DNA from: Actinobacteria bacterium IMCC25003
GTDB taxonomy: Bacteria > Actinomycetota > Actinomycetes > Nanopelagicales > Nanopelagicaceae
Length of the DNA: 64,000 nt
Direction of reading: 5' to 3'
Assembly: GCA_002284855.1 (NCBI GenBank)
Contig: CP015603.1
Span: forward strand, 1,178,001 to 1,242,000
The translations under genes and the position numbers were made by a program. Numbering within the stretch: the stretch's first letter is position 1; every line of letters begins with the position of its first letter. Positions 27,099 through 37,020 of this stretch are shown here, in pieces. The notes under the pieces were generated by a model that saw nothing but the letters and a program-made list of their open reading frames with translations, was not told the DNA's origin and made no database searches.

Positions 27099-28743
27099 CG
27101 AGCTCGACTAAAGCCGCTTCTTCTTGTGCAATCACATCGAGAAATGCACTCACTGATGCATTGCGCTCTTTAGCTCCCCAACCAAGTTCGTCGCCGATAA
27201 TCTTGGCAACTTCCTTAGCTGCATCTGCACCACTATCGGCAGCTTCAAATGAGATGCGGGTACGGCGAAGAAGTACATCTTCTACTGAAAGTGCGCCCTC
27301 ATGAGTGGCCGCATGAAGAATTTCAGCCTTGAGGTATGGCAAATCAGGGATAAGTCTTTCAGCAAGTGTCGCATCATCGGCGATGAGTTCAAGAATCTCT
27401 TCGATCAAAGAGCCATAGCGATCAAGTAGATGAGTAACAGTTGCTTCAGATATTGAATTTTCTTCAGCAATCTTTGCAACTTGTTGCTTTAAAGCAAAGT
27501 AACCATCAGCACCAATCAGTGGCAGCTTCTCGGTGATTGAGTCATTGACCAAGCGACGTAGATCGAGGACTGCAAGATCAACCGCATCTTTAGCCATGAC
27601 GCGATAGGTGGTGTACTTGCCACCTGCCATGCTGACAAAGCCAGGTGCCGGACGGTCGACAGTGTGTTCGCGCGAAAGTTTGGTGGTTGCAGAACCAGTC
27701 TTATTTGCGACTAGTGGACGAAGCCCCGCAAAGACTCCGAGAATATCCTCGCTCTTTAGCTTTGGTTCGAGAACACGATTGGCTTGATCGAGGATGTATT
27801 GCACATCTTCTTGAGTAGCAAGTGGCTTTGCGCGATCGCCTTCATAAGGCGTGTCTGTTGTACCAACAATCCACTTGTCGCCCCATGGGATAAGGAAGAG
27901 AACAGAAACTGGTGTCTTTAAGATGATTCCATCTTTGGAGTGGATGGCGTCACCTGGGACAACGATATGCACACCTTTAGACATCGCCACTGAGTACCCA
28001 GCAGTTAAACCAAATTGTGCGTGAAGTTCATCGCTCCAGACACCAGCACACATGATGGTCGCCTTAGCTGAGATTTGAATCTTCTTATTTGAGTGGGTGT
28101 CGAGTGCAACCACACCGGTAATTTTCTTGCCGTTACGAAGGAGATCTTCAACGCGTACTCCGGTTGCCATAACTGCTCCGTGGCGGGCCGCTGTGCGAGC
28201 AATCATCATCGTGTGACGCGCATCGTCAACTTGTGCATCGAAATAGCGAATTGCTCCAGTAATTATGTCTTGGCGAAGCGACGGTGAAATATTTGCAATT
28301 GTCTTGCCGGTTAAATGCTTATGTGATGGAAGTGCACGTTTAAAGCCGCGAAGCGCATCGTAGAGAGCAAGGCCTGCTCCGACATAAGTGCGCTCTTTTA
28401 CCTTTTCAGTAAGTGGATATAAGAAGCTGACTGGTTTTACAAGGTGTGGGCACTGGGTAGAAACCATGAGTTCGCGCTCGTGCAGCGCTTCACGCACTAA
28501 TTTAAAATCATATTGCTCAAGATAGCGAAGACCACCATGGATCAACTTGCTTGAGCGGCTTGAGGTTCCGGCAGCGTAATCGTGCGCTTCTACGAGCGCT
28601 ACTTTCAATCCGCGTGAAACTGCATCGAGTGCTGCTCCGACGCCGTTGACGCCTCCGCCAATAACCAAGATATCGAACTCTTCGGAGGTCAGTGACGCAA
28701 TCGCCTTTTCGCGTTGCTGCGCATTGAGCTGTGAAGTAAACAT
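27088..28743 (-). CDS. glpD: glycerol-3-phosphate dehydrogenase (FAD)
   Basis: Aerobic, membrane-associated flavoenzyme oxidising glycerol-3-phosphate to dihydroxyacetone phosphate and passing electrons to quinones. 551 residues; FAD-binding DILVIGGGVNGVGAALDA near the N-terminus, then GTSSRSSKLIHGGLRYLE, WIVGTTDTPYEGD and a C-terminal helical DAO_C domain. It is divergent from glpK across about 70 bases, so glycerol utilisation is organised around one control region. Confidence 0.95.
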   Translation of the reverse strand: MFTSQLNAQQREKAIASLTSEEFDILVIGGGVNGVGAALDAVSRGLKVALVEAHDYAAGTSSRSSKLIHGGLRYLEQYDFKLVREALHERELMVSTQCPHLVKPVSFLYPLTEKVKERTYVGAGLALYDALRGFKRALPSHKHLTGKTIANISPSLRQDIITGAIRYFDAQVDDARHTMMIARTAARHGAVMATGVRVEDLLRNGKKITGVVALDTHSNKKIQISAKATIMCAGVWSDELHAQFGLTAGYSVAMSKGVHIVVPGDAIHSKDGIILKTPVSVLFLIPWGDKWIVGTTDTPYEGDRAKPLATQEDVQYILDQANRVLEPKLKSEDILGVFAGLRPLVANKTGSATTKLSREHTVDRPAPGFVSMAGGKYTTYRVMAKDAVDLAVLDLRRLVNDSITEKLPLIGADGYFALKQQVAKIAEENSISEATVTHLLDRYGSLIEEILELIADDATLAERLIPDLPYLKAEILHAATHEGALSVEDVLLRRTRISFEAADSGADAAKEVAKIIGDELGWGAKERNASVSAFLDVIAQEEAALVELVNS

Positions 28744-28812
28744 CTGATTCGAGAGCTACCAATTCTTTAGTGTGCTTGAGAACTTTCAAGTGTTTTGAGT
28801 AGGCTTAACTAT

Positions 28813-30309
28813 ATGGCATACATCGGAAGTTTGGACCAAGGAACTAGCAGCACTCGATTCATGATCTTCGATGCCGATGGAAAAGTTGTCGGCCAGCATC
28901 AGATGGAACACCGTCAGATACTTCCTCAAGCCGGATGGGTCGAACATGATGCTGCTGAAATTTGGGACCGAACTAAAGAAGTTATCTCCAGCGCCCTCAA
29001 GCAGGCAGATATTTTGGGTTCTGATCTGGCTGCAATCGGAATAACTAATCAGCGCGAGACTACTGTTGCATGGGATGTCACAACGGGCCGCCCTTTACAT
29101 AATGCAATTGTTTGGCAGGACACTCGCACCGCCGATTACCTCGATGGCTTTTCACAGAGCACCAAGAATGCAATCACCTATAAGACCGGTCTCGCAATCG
29201 CACCATACTTTTCAGGTAGCAAGATGCATTGGCTTATTGAGAACTCCGATTCAGTAAAGAGCGCAATCGCTACAGGTACGGCACGCTTCGGAACTATCGA
29301 CTCTTGGTTGCTCTGGAATCTCTCTGGTGGAACACAAGGAGGCGTGCACTTCACCGATGTCACCAATGCCAGCCGCACATTGCTCATGAACCTCGAGACT
29401 CTGCAATGGGATGAAGAGCTCTTGGGATATTTCGACATTCCTCGCTCAGTTCTACCTGATATTAAATCTTCTTCTGAAAAATATGCCTCCACGGATCCTC
29501 ATGGACCGTTTGGTTCTGCTGTTCCTATCGCTGGAATTCTCGGCGATCAACATGCAGCCATGGTGGGACAGGTCTGTTTCGAACGCGGTGAATCAAAGAC
29601 GACCTATGGAACTGGTAACTTCGCTCTCCTAAATACAGGAAGAGAAATTGTTCGATCTAAGAACGGTCTCCTCTCCACAGTTTGTTACAAATTCGGCGAT
29701 CAACCAGCGATGTATGCGCTCGAAGGTTCTGTGGCAGTAACGGGCTCTGCTATTCAATGGTTACGCGATCAGTTAGGAATTATCACCAACGCTGCTGAAA
29801 CTGAATCTCTCGCATCCTCAGTAACGGATACAGCTGGTGTCTACTTTGTTCCCGCATTCTCTGGTCTCTTCGCTCCATATTGGCGCAGCGATGCGCGTGG
29901 CGTAATTGTCGGACTCACTCGTGCCGCAACCAAGGCGCACCTTGCACGTGCCGCTCTTGAGGCAATCTGCTATCAAACTCGCGATGTCATGGATGCAATG
30001 GTCGCCGATAGTGGAGCGCCGATGAAAGAAATGCGCGTGGATGGTGGAATCACCGCTAATGCACTCTGCATGCAGATGCAGGCTGACATTATGGGAATTG
30101 ATATCACTCGCCCATTAATTACTGAGACAACTGCACTCGGTGCTGCATATGCAGCGGGTCTCGCTGTTGGATTCTGGAAAGATACTGAAGAGTTGAAGAA
30201 GCAGTGGAAACAATCTCGTCGCTGGCACCCAACTTCAAGTAGCAAAGAACGTGCAGTGGGATATGCCGGATGGAAGAAAGCGATCGAACGCACCCTCGAT
30301 TGGGCCTGA
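28813..30309 (+). CDS. glpK: glycerol kinase
   Basis: Phosphorylates glycerol to glycerol-3-phosphate. FGGY-family kinase of 498 residues with [15 protein letters not shown] at the N-terminus, [24 protein letters not shown] and [16 protein letters not shown] 28813 is chosen ([10 protein letters not shown]), in agreement with TAGGCT at 28800-28805, 7 bases before it. Together with divergent glpD it forms the glycerol pathway; no glycerol facilitator gene is nearby. Confidence 0.95.
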   Translation: MAYIGSLDQGTSSTRFMIFDADGKVVGQHQMEHRQILPQAGWVEHDAAEIWDRTKEVISSALKQADILGSDLAAIGITNQRETTVAWDVTTGRPLHNAIVWQDTRTADYLDGFSQSTKNAITYKTGLAIAPYFSGSKMHWLIENSDSVKSAIATGTARFGTIDSWLLWNLSGGTQGGVHFTDVTNASRTLLMNLETLQWDEELLGYFDIPRSVLPDIKSSSEKYASTDPHGPFGSAVPIAGILGDQHAAMVGQVCFERGESKTTYGTGNFALLNTGREIVRSKNGLLSTVCYKFGDQPAMYALEGSVAVTGSAIQWLRDQLGIITNAAETESLASSVTDTAGVYFVPAFSGLFAPYWRSDARGVIVGLTRAATKAHLARAALEAICYQTRDVMDAMVADSGAPMKEMRVDGGITANALCMQMQADIMGIDITRPLITETTALGAAYAAGLAVGFWKDTEELKKQWKQSRRWHPTSSSKERAVGYAGWKKAIERTLDWA

Positions 30310-30331
30310 CACGCGGTAGAGTACGTTCATC

Positions 30332-31444
30332 ATGGATGAAGTAGTCGAACTTTCCGCTGGCGTAGTGCGCACAAGTCGCACCATGAACGACGGCCGAACA
30401 ATTCGTTACTACGACACTGCGGGTCAAACACGCACAGTCCCAGATCAACGCCCCGAAGAAGAGCAACCAGGTATTGGCGAACTTCGCCTTGATCCTCTTG
30501 TCAATGAATGGGTTGCCATGGCAGCCCACCGACAAGGCCGCATCTTCTTACCTCCAAAAGAGCTCTGCCCGCTCTGTCCCACAACAGGTGAACTCCTCAC
30601 TGAGATTCCCGAAAATGATTTTGAAGTAGTTGTCTTTGATAACCGTTCTCCTTCACTTCGTCCGCCTGATGGAGATTTTGCTCTTCCTGACATGGTCGGT
30701 TCAGATACTGATGAAGGAATTGCTGCTGGCAAGTGTGAAGTAATCTGCTTTACCGCAGATCACGGTGGCGCATTTAAATCACTCTCACCGCAACGTGTGC
30801 GCACTCTCCTCGAGGCCTGGCGCGATCGCACGCAAGAACTTTCTCAACAACCGTTTATCGCTCATATTGCTCCCTTTGAAAACCGCGGCGAGGAAATCGG
30901 CGTCACTCTTGCACATCCACATGGACAGATTTACGCCTACTCATACCTTCCTCCACGCGTCACCAAGATGCTCGAGGTCGCTCGCACTCACCATGCCAAG
31001 ACTGGCCGTGTCTTATTTGATGATGTCTTGGCCCGCGAACTTCGCGATGGTGTGCGCATCATCGCGCGCAACGAACATTGGGTTGCCTACACACCGTATG
31101 CATCACGTTATCCATTTGAAATTCATGTTGTTCCACTACAACCCCTTGCAGATTTGACCGAACTTTCTCCTGCGGCGTGTGACTCATTCCCATCAATCGC
31201 CATCGAGGTCATGCAGCGCCTTGATGGAGTCTTCGGAATTGAAATGGCCTACATCGCTGCCTGGCATCAAGCTCCAGTTCGCGAAGGTCGCGATCTTCTT
31301 CGACTTCACTGGCAGATCACCAGCGTGCGTCGCGCCCCAGGAAAACTTAAGTATTTGGCCGGCTCTGAATCTGCAATGGGCGCATTCATCATGGATATGA
31401 AGCCAGAGCAATCTGCTCAACAGTTAAAAGATGTAAAGCTCTAA
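30332..31444 (+). CDS. galT: galactose-1-phosphate uridylyltransferase
   Basis: Leloir pathway enzyme exchanging UMP between UDP-glucose and galactose-1-phosphate. HIT-superfamily protein of 370 residues: zinc-site CPLCP near residue 90, EVVVFDNRSPSLRPP and the catalytic HPHGQIYAY. It is followed by galK after 3 bases. TAGAGT lies 9 bases before the ATG and could give an almost leaderless mRNA. The pathway would process galactose released by the GH36 enzyme at 14067-16175. Confidence 0.94.
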   Translation: MDEVVELSAGVVRTSRTMNDGRTIRYYDTAGQTRTVPDQRPEEEQPGIGELRLDPLVNEWVAMAAHRQGRIFLPPKELCPLCPTTGELLTEIPENDFEVVVFDNRSPSLRPPDGDFALPDMVGSDTDEGIAAGKCEVICFTADHGGAFKSLSPQRVRTLLEAWRDRTQELSQQPFIAHIAPFENRGEEIGVTLAHPHGQIYAYSYLPPRVTKMLEVARTHHAKTGRVLFDDVLARELRDGVRIIARNEHWVAYTPYASRYPFEIHVVPLQPLADLTELSPAACDSFPSIAIEVMQRLDGVFGIEMAYIAAWHQAPVREGRDLLRLHWQITSVRRAPGKLKYLAGSESAMGAFIMDMKPEQSAQQLKDVKL

Positions 31445-31447
31445 ACC

Positions 31448-32584
31448 ATGGCATCAGTTGCACGAACTTTTGAAGAGCTCTACGGTCGTAAACCAGAAGT
31501 TCTCGCTGAAGCACCAGGCCGCGTTAATCTCATCGGTGAACATATTGATTACAGCGAAGGTTTTGTTCTCCCCTTTGCTATTGCAGATCGCGCATATGCC
31601 GCAATTGCCGCTCGCGAAGATGGGCTTGTTCGAATCGCATCTCACCAACGCAAGGAGAAAATTTTCTCTATCGATATCAACGATGTAAAACCTGGCAGTA
31701 AAGGCGATTGGGAAAAATACGTTCTTGGCGTTATTTGGAGCCTTGGCCTAACCGCAGGTGTAGATATCCTCGTCGATGGCAGCGTTCCTGCAGGTGCCGG
31801 ACTCTCATCTTCTGCAGCTCTCGAATGTTCTGTTGCAGTTGCCCTCAATACTCTCTTTGATCTCAAGAAAAGTAAGGAAGATCTAGCTCGAGCAACCCAA
31901 AAGGCTGAGAACGATTATGTAGGCGTACCTTGCGGAATTATGGATCAATCAGTCTCGCTCATGGCTCAAGCGGGTGCTGCACTACTTCTCGATTGTCGCG
32001 ACCTCAGTACTGAAACCATCCCCTTCAACGTAGCTGATGCAGGTTTAGAACTTCTGATTATCGATACACAAGCCCACCACGCACTTGTCGATGGTGGTTA
32101 CGCCGAGCGTCGCGCAGCCTGCGAATCAGTTGCAGCTAAATTAAATATGTCATCCATGCGTCACCTCACACTTGCTTCACTCGAAGCCAATCAGGAGAAG
32201 CTAACTCCCACTGAATTTATTCGTGCTCGCCATGCAGTCACTGAAATTGCCCGCGTGCTCGATGCTGTGACAGCACTTCGCGCATCTGACTTTGCAACTC
32301 TTGGAAAGCTGATCAACGCTTCACATATTTCACTTCGCGATGATTATGCAGTCTCATGTCCTGAGCTCGATGTGGCAGTAGAAGCCTCACTCGCAGCAGG
32401 TGCCATGGGTGCGCGTATGGTCGGTGGTGGATTTGGTGGAAGTGCAATTGCGCTCATTAAGGCCAGCGATGTTCAAGATACTCGTGATGCGGTACTTGCT
32501 GCATTCGAAGCTAAAGGATTTAAGAAGCCTCGCTTCTTCACATCATTGCCGAGTGCAGGAGCTAGCGCACACCTAGTGAAGTAG
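31448..32584 (+). CDS. galK: galactokinase
   Basis: GHMP kinase of 378 residues phosphorylating galactose at C1. The signature PGRVNLIGEHIDYSEGFVLP is near residue 24, the ATP-binding GAGLSSSAALECS near 117 and the C-terminal GGGFGGSAIAL near 328. It lies 3 bases after galT, in one operon. No galE or galactose permease is in the window. Confidence 0.95.
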   Translation: MASVARTFEELYGRKPEVLAEAPGRVNLIGEHIDYSEGFVLPFAIADRAYAAIAAREDGLVRIASHQRKEKIFSIDINDVKPGSKGDWEKYVLGVIWSLGLTAGVDILVDGSVPAGAGLSSSAALECSVAVALNTLFDLKKSKEDLARATQKAENDYVGVPCGIMDQSVSLMAQAGAALLLDCRDLSTETIPFNVADAGLELLIIDTQAHHALVDGGYAERRAACESVAAKLNMSSMRHLTLASLEANQEKLTPTEFIRARHAVTEIARVLDAVTALRASDFATLGKLINASHISLRDDYAVSCPELDVAVEASLAAGAMGARMVGGGFGGSAIALIKASDVQDTRDAVLAAFEAKGFKKPRFFTSLPSAGASAHLVK

Positions 32585-32591
32585 CTTTAGA

Positions 32592-32834
32592 TTAATTGGC
32601 TACCGGTTCAATCGAGAGTACTTCGACTCCGCCAATTGAATTAAGAATTTCAACGAGATCTGATGGGTCTGTACCTGGAACTGCAACGGTAATTTGGTCA
32701 TAACCGGTTCCACCTTCACTCTTCAGAACTTCGAGGCCGCGGATATCTGCTCCGGCGGAACCAATGGCAGATGCAAGCATGCCGAGTGAACCTGGACGAT
32801 CAGGGAGCGAGACCTGCATAGTGAAGAGAGCCAT
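32592..32834 (-). CDS. ACT domain protein
   Basis: An 80-residue protein consisting of a single ACT domain (FTMQVSLPDRPGSLGMLASA, then GADIRGLEVL). ACT domains bind amino acids and usually regulate enzymes; a free-standing one in Actinobacteria has no settled role. TATCTT at 32841-32846 on the coding strand is 6 bases before the ATG. It is convergent with galK and probably monocistronic. Confidence 0.8.
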   Translation of the reverse strand: MALFTMQVSLPDRPGSLGMLASAIGSAGADIRGLEVLKSEGGTGYDQITVAVPGTDPSDLVEILNSIGGVEVLSIEPVAN

Positions 32835-32894
32835 GCCAGAAAGATACCCGTTAACTGTTTCAGACAGGTAACGGGTACGTTTCTTGGCGCAGGC

Positions 32895-33998
32895 TTATAT
32901 TGAGGGAGCTGAACCTAAAGTGACTTTAAATGTCTTGCTTCCACCAGTGGGCAGGTCGACAACGATGGTTACCGTTGCTCCCGGCAGATAGGAACGAATA
33001 CGAACGATTGCTGTGTCGGTATCGGGGATCTTAACTCCGTCGATACTGCGAATAATCGAGCCAACTGGAATGCCAGCTTTTTCAGCACCTTCATTAGGGC
33101 TCAAGCGTGAAATCTTTGCGCCACCACCTGTGTAGGTTGGATCAAAGTAGACCCCAAGAACTGGTCTAGTTGATTTGCCAGTTGCGATGATTTCATCAAT
33201 GACGCGCTTGGCCTCATTGATGGGAATTGAGAAGCCAAGTCCGATAGAACCGCTGGCGGATCCGCTGGAAAGAGTTGCTATTGCAGAGTTAACGCCAATG
33301 ATTCGTCCCTGTGAATCAATCAGTGCACCACCAGAGTTACCAGGGTTGATTGCTGCATCAGTTTGAATTGCATTCACATAAGACTGTGCATCAGCTGTTC
33401 CGGTTGAGACCGGGCGATTAAGTGCCGAGACGATTCCACTGGTGACTGTGCTGGCAAGTCCTAGCGGAGAACCAATAGCTAATACTGGGTCTCCGACGCT
33501 CACTTTACTGGAATCTCCGAGCGTTACTGCAGGTAGGTTTCCGATCTGAATCTGAAGAACTGCAATATCGTAACCAGGATCTTGGCCAACAATCTTTGCT
33601 GGATATTGCTCGCCATTCGAGAGCTCGACCTTAATAGTTGCAGCAGCACCAGAGGTATTAACCACATGGTTATTGGTAATGATGAAGCTAGAAGAAGAGT
33701 TGCTCTTATAGACAGAACCTGATCCTGTCCCGCCACCGCTTGCAGTCGATACTGAAATCGAGACTACAGATGGAGTAACAAGAGATGCAATCGCCTTGGT
33801 ATTCATACCATTTCCGCCGATTTCAACGAGGGTGCGGCTTGAAGAACATGTACCCGTGGTTGAAAGGAAGAGAGCTTGTGTGCGGTTATCTGCACATGCC
33901 TTAAGAGTTCCAGTTGAGGAATTGTTAGCAGCAGTTGCGATTGAACCAGCAAGTGCAGCACCAGCGATAAATGCTCCGATTACTTTGACGCTTTTCAT
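32895..33998 (-). CDS. HtrA-like serine protease with PDZ domain
   Basis: A 367-residue envelope protease. An N-terminal hydrophobic signal or anchor (VIGAFIAGAALAGSIATA) is followed by a short Cys-containing segment (two Cys, possibly a disulfide), a trypsin-fold domain with the triad His (ITNNHVV), Asp (GYDIAVLQ) and Ser (NPGNSGGALI), and one PDZ domain (residues about 265-360, NEGAEKAGIPVGSIIRSIDG). HtrA proteins degrade misfolded exported proteins. It is smaller than most actinobacterial HtrA because it lacks a long cytoplasmic N-terminus. Confidence 0.92.
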   Translation of the reverse strand: MKSVKVIGAFIAGAALAGSIATAANNSSTGTLKACADNRTQALFLSTTGTCSSSRTLVEIGGNGMNTKAIASLVTPSVVSISVSTASGGGTGSGSVYKSNSSSSFIITNNHVVNTSGAAATIKVELSNGEQYPAKIVGQDPGYDIAVLQIQIGNLPAVTLGDSSKVSVGDPVLAIGSPLGLASTVTSGIVSALNRPVSTGTADAQSYVNAIQTDAAINPGNSGGALIDSQGRIIGVNSAIATLSSGSASGSIGLGFSIPINEAKRVIDEIIATGKSTRPVLGVYFDPTYTGGGAKISRLSPNEGAEKAGIPVGSIIRSIDGVKIPDTDTAIVRIRSYLPGATVTIVVDLPTGGSKTFKVTLGSAPSI

Positions 33999-34054
33999 AG
34001 CGGAGATAATGCCCGAGATTCCTGAGAGTTTCCTGTTATAGATTGTGAAGAACT

Positions 34055-34957
34055 TTAGGCTTCAACAACCCATGCACCACTGACAGCAACCTTGATTTTT
34101 GCCAGCGGAGTCTGTGTTGGTCCAGCTACAGCCTTGGCGCCATTTGCAGGATCGAATTCGGCACCATGACATGGACACTTGAGATGCTTCGATGACGCGT
34201 TATAAGAAACTGTGCAACCTTGATGTGTGCAGATGGCAGAGTAAGCAAAGACTCCGGTCTTGGTGCGAAAGAGAACTGCTGGCACTCCTTGGCTGGAATG
34301 GGTGAAGTTAAATGTTCCACCAACTTTGAGATCAGCGAGTTTAATGATCTGCTTTCCAGAACCTTTAGCAGTTGATTTTGCTGACGATGAAGCTGCAGTT
34401 GCTTTTGGGAATGAGCGACCTGCGAATGATGCGATAACTGCAACTGCGCCTACAAAGCCAGTACGAATAGCTCCACGGCGTTCAATATTAAAAGATGGCA
34501 TGCGACGATTTCCAATCAGAAGTAGAAGATATGCCAGCCACAATATTGCGTAGGCGCTATCACTTGCTAAGAAGTATGGAGTTGTGTGGAAAGAACTAGA
34601 GAGCCAGAGCCCGGTTGCCATTGCAAAACCACCGAAGGCGGCACTGTTAGGTGCAACCGATAATAGTGTTGCGATACCAATTGCGAACTCTGAAATCATG
34701 ACAAAGGCGCCCACTAGGGCGGCATGTTCAATGGTGTGATTAAGCAAGAAACCAATCGGAGAATTCTGCGCAAAGGCAGCCAGCTGTGTGCCGATAAAGG
34801 TAGGCGCTCCCTTGGTAAGAAACCCTGGATCACTCGCCTTATCCCAACCCGCATAAATCCAGGTGACTCCAAGGAAGAGTCGCATGACGCGAAGGGCGTT
34901 GGATTGCGAACGCCATGAAGTGACGGCGCCGCGGGTGATGCTTTGGATTGAATTCAT
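34055..34957 (-). CDS. DoxX-type membrane protein fused to a Rieske [2Fe-2S] domain
   Basis: A 300-residue fusion. Residues about 20-150 are a DoxX-like unit with four membrane helices (LGVTWIYAGWDKASDPGF is typical). A short hydrophobic segment and a Ser/Ala-rich linker lead to a Rieske domain whose ligands are all present: Cys243 and His245 in CTHQGC, Cys261 and His264 in CPCHGAEFD, plus Cys248 and Cys263 for the stabilising disulfide, as in quinol-oxidising high-potential Rieske proteins. A membrane electron-transfer role is inferred; the partner is unknown. TACCCT (34964-34969) lies 6 bases before the ATG. Confidence 0.85.
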   Translation of the reverse strand: MNSIQSITRGAVTSWRSQSNALRVMRLFLGVTWIYAGWDKASDPGFLTKGAPTFIGTQLAAFAQNSPIGFLLNHTIEHAALVGAFVMISEFAIGIATLLSVAPNSAAFGGFAMATGLWLSSSFHTTPYFLASDSAYAILWLAYLLLLIGNRRMPSFNIERRGAIRTGFVGAVAVIASFAGRSFPKATAASSSAKSTAKGSGKQIIKLADLKVGGTFNFTHSSQGVPAVLFRTKTGVFAYSAICTHQGCTVSYNASSKHLKCPCHGAEFDPANGAKAVAGPTQTPLAKIKVAVSGAWVVEA

Positions 34958-35027
34958 GGCTTCAGGGTAAGAGTTTGACCTGTGAATTTGATGAAGACGC
35001 TCGGTGAGCCAGATGTAGATAAATCGG

Positions 35028-35102
35028 TGGCTCCCTGACTTGGATTCGAACCAAGAACCTGTCGATTAACAGTCGACTGCTCTGCCGTTGAGCTATCAGG
35101 GA
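35028..35102 (-). tRNA. tRNA-Asn (GTT)
   Basis: On the minus strand the acceptor TCCCTGA/TCAGGGA, D arm GCTC...GAGC, anticodon stem GTCGA/TCGAC with loop CTGTTAA (anticodon GTT) and T arm CTTGG-TTCGAAT-CCAAG form a 72-base cloverleaf. Discriminator G is followed by an encoded CCA (35028-35030). Confidence 0.96.
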
Positions 35103-35175
35103 ATGTAACGGGCACAACTCTACCTCAGGGACTAACACCTGCCAAAATGAGCAACTTTGGGCGAAGAAAAGTGAA

Positions 35176-37011
35176 CTAGAGCGAACCGATGGAGAGTTCG
35201 TGAAGGCCGCGCTTCTGGGTCTCGAGGGCTACCAATTCACCAAAAGCTGCGTTGTACTGCTCTTCATTCTCTACTGGGTTAAGTCGTTGCAAACTTGATT
35301 TGAGATCTGCAATTTTGCGACTGACCAATACTTCACGGAGTCGTGCAACGATGCTCGATACATACTTATCGGATACGGCGCCATCTGTGCGCACTGGTTC
35401 GACAGAAAGCTCAGTGAAGAGTTGGCGCATACGCTCATCTGTGACATTTTCAAGAAGCACAGGTTCGGTACCAAATGAGTCAATGATGCGGCGTAGCTCG
35501 CGATACGCAGGATGGGTAAAAGCATCTTCTTCGATTGTTTTCCAATGAGTAACAAGACCTGGCATCTGAAGTTTTGCCTTTAATACTTCGCGTTCGAGCA
35601 TCAAAGTTGGTTCAGTTGGATTTGGACGCCATGCACTCTCTGCTGTCTGAGCCTCAACTGGCGCAGAAGTTGTTGTGACTTTCTTCAACGCAGTATTGAC
35701 AGCTGCAGTGACTACTTCAGTTTCAGTTCCGAGCCACCCTGCGAGAGATTTAATGTATTCAGGGCGAAGTGATTTATCGCGAATAGCTGCAACCAAAGGA
35801 GCTGCAGTGTTGAGTGCATTGACGCGGCCTTCGGCAGTTGCCAGATTATGTTTCTTAAGTTCGGTGCGAATTGCGAATTCAAAGAGTGGGACTCGCTTTG
35901 CAATCAAATCACGAAGTGCGAGATCACCTTTATGTTGGCGAAGATCGCATGGATCAAGCCCATCGGGTTCAACGGCAACAAAGGTCTGAGTAACAAACTT
36001 CTGATCATCGCCGAAAGCTTTCATCGCAGCTTTCTGTCCAGCAGCATCTCCATCGAAGGTAAAGATGACTTCACCACGGAAGGCATCGGCATCCATGAGT
36101 AAGCGGCGAATGATGCGAATATGGTCATCGCCAAAGGCAGTTCCGCATGTTGCAACTGCTGTCGTAATTCCGGCGAGATGGCAGGCCATCACATCGGTAT
36201 ATCCCTCGACGACAACTACTTGGCGATTCTTGGCGATATCTTTCTTCGCCATATCTAGACCATAGAGAACTTGTGACTTCTTATAAATAGGAGTTTCGGA
36301 AGTATTGAGGTACTTAGGGCCTTGATCTTCTTCATCACTGGCCAACTTACGTGCACCGAATCCGACGATGTCACCTGAAATATCCTTGATAGGCCACATC
36401 ACGCGATTGCGGAATTTATCGATAGGTCCACGTTCGCCCATCTTTGAAAGTCCTGCTTCTTCAAGTTCATCGATGGTAAATCCGGCAGCACGCAGATGTT
36501 TGGTAAGTCCATCCCAACCATTAGGCGCATATCCCACACCAAATGAATCGCAGGCAGCTTTATCGAAGCCGCGCTTTGTCAGCAGGTCGCGACCGTGTGC
36601 AGCATCGGGAGATGTGTTGAGTAAATCTTGATAGAACTTAGCGGCTGCAAGGTTTGCAGCATAGAGTCGTGAACGTTGTGAAGTGGGTTGTGTAGGGCCA
36701 CCTTCTTCATAGCGCAGGGTATAGCCAATCTGCGAGGCAAGGCGTTCTATGGTTTCAGTAAAACTTAAGTGATCTGTCTTCATCATGAAGTCGATGACAT
36801 CTCCACCCACTCCACAACCAAAGCAGTGGTAGTAATTCTTTGAGGGGGTGACATGGAAAGAAGGTGACTTCTCATCGTGGAAAGGGCAGAGACCCTTCTT
36901 CTGTCCCCCGCCTGCATTCTTGAGAGCTACACCGGCCGCAGATACGACTTCATCGATATGTGCATGTTCGCGCACATAAACAATGTCATCTGCCTTAATG
37001 CGACCGCTCAT
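35176..37011 (-). CDS. dnaG: DNA primase
   Basis: Makes RNA primers for replication. 611 residues: N-terminal CHC2 zinc ribbon (CPFHDEKSPSF, YHCFGCG), TOPRIM core (VVVEGYTDVMACH, FTFDGDAAGQKAA) and a C-terminal helicase-interacting domain. It lies next to dgt as in mycobacteria. TAAGGT at 37018-37023 on the coding strand, 6 bases before the ATG, suggests a separate leaderless promoter although dgt is only 9 bases upstream. Confidence 0.96.
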   Translation of the reverse strand: MSGRIKADDIVYVREHAHIDEVVSAAGVALKNAGGGQKKGLCPFHDEKSPSFHVTPSKNYYHCFGCGVGGDVIDFMMKTDHLSFTETIERLASQIGYTLRYEEGGPTQPTSQRSRLYAANLAAAKFYQDLLNTSPDAAHGRDLLTKRGFDKAACDSFGVGYAPNGWDGLTKHLRAAGFTIDELEEAGLSKMGERGPIDKFRNRVMWPIKDISGDIVGFGARKLASDEEDQGPKYLNTSETPIYKKSQVLYGLDMAKKDIAKNRQVVVVEGYTDVMACHLAGITTAVATCGTAFGDDHIRIIRRLLMDADAFRGEVIFTFDGDAAGQKAAMKAFGDDQKFVTQTFVAVEPDGLDPCDLRQHKGDLALRDLIAKRVPLFEFAIRTELKKHNLATAEGRVNALNTAAPLVAAIRDKSLRPEYIKSLAGWLGTETEVVTAAVNTALKKVTTTSAPVEAQTAESAWRPNPTEPTLMLEREVLKAKLQMPGLVTHWKTIEEDAFTHPAYRELRRIIDSFGTEPVLLENVTDERMRQLFTELSVEPVRTDGAVSDKYVSSIVARLREVLVSRKIADLKSSLQRLNPVENEEQYNAAFGELVALETQKRGLHELSIGSL

Positions 37012-37020
37012 GTTCCTACC

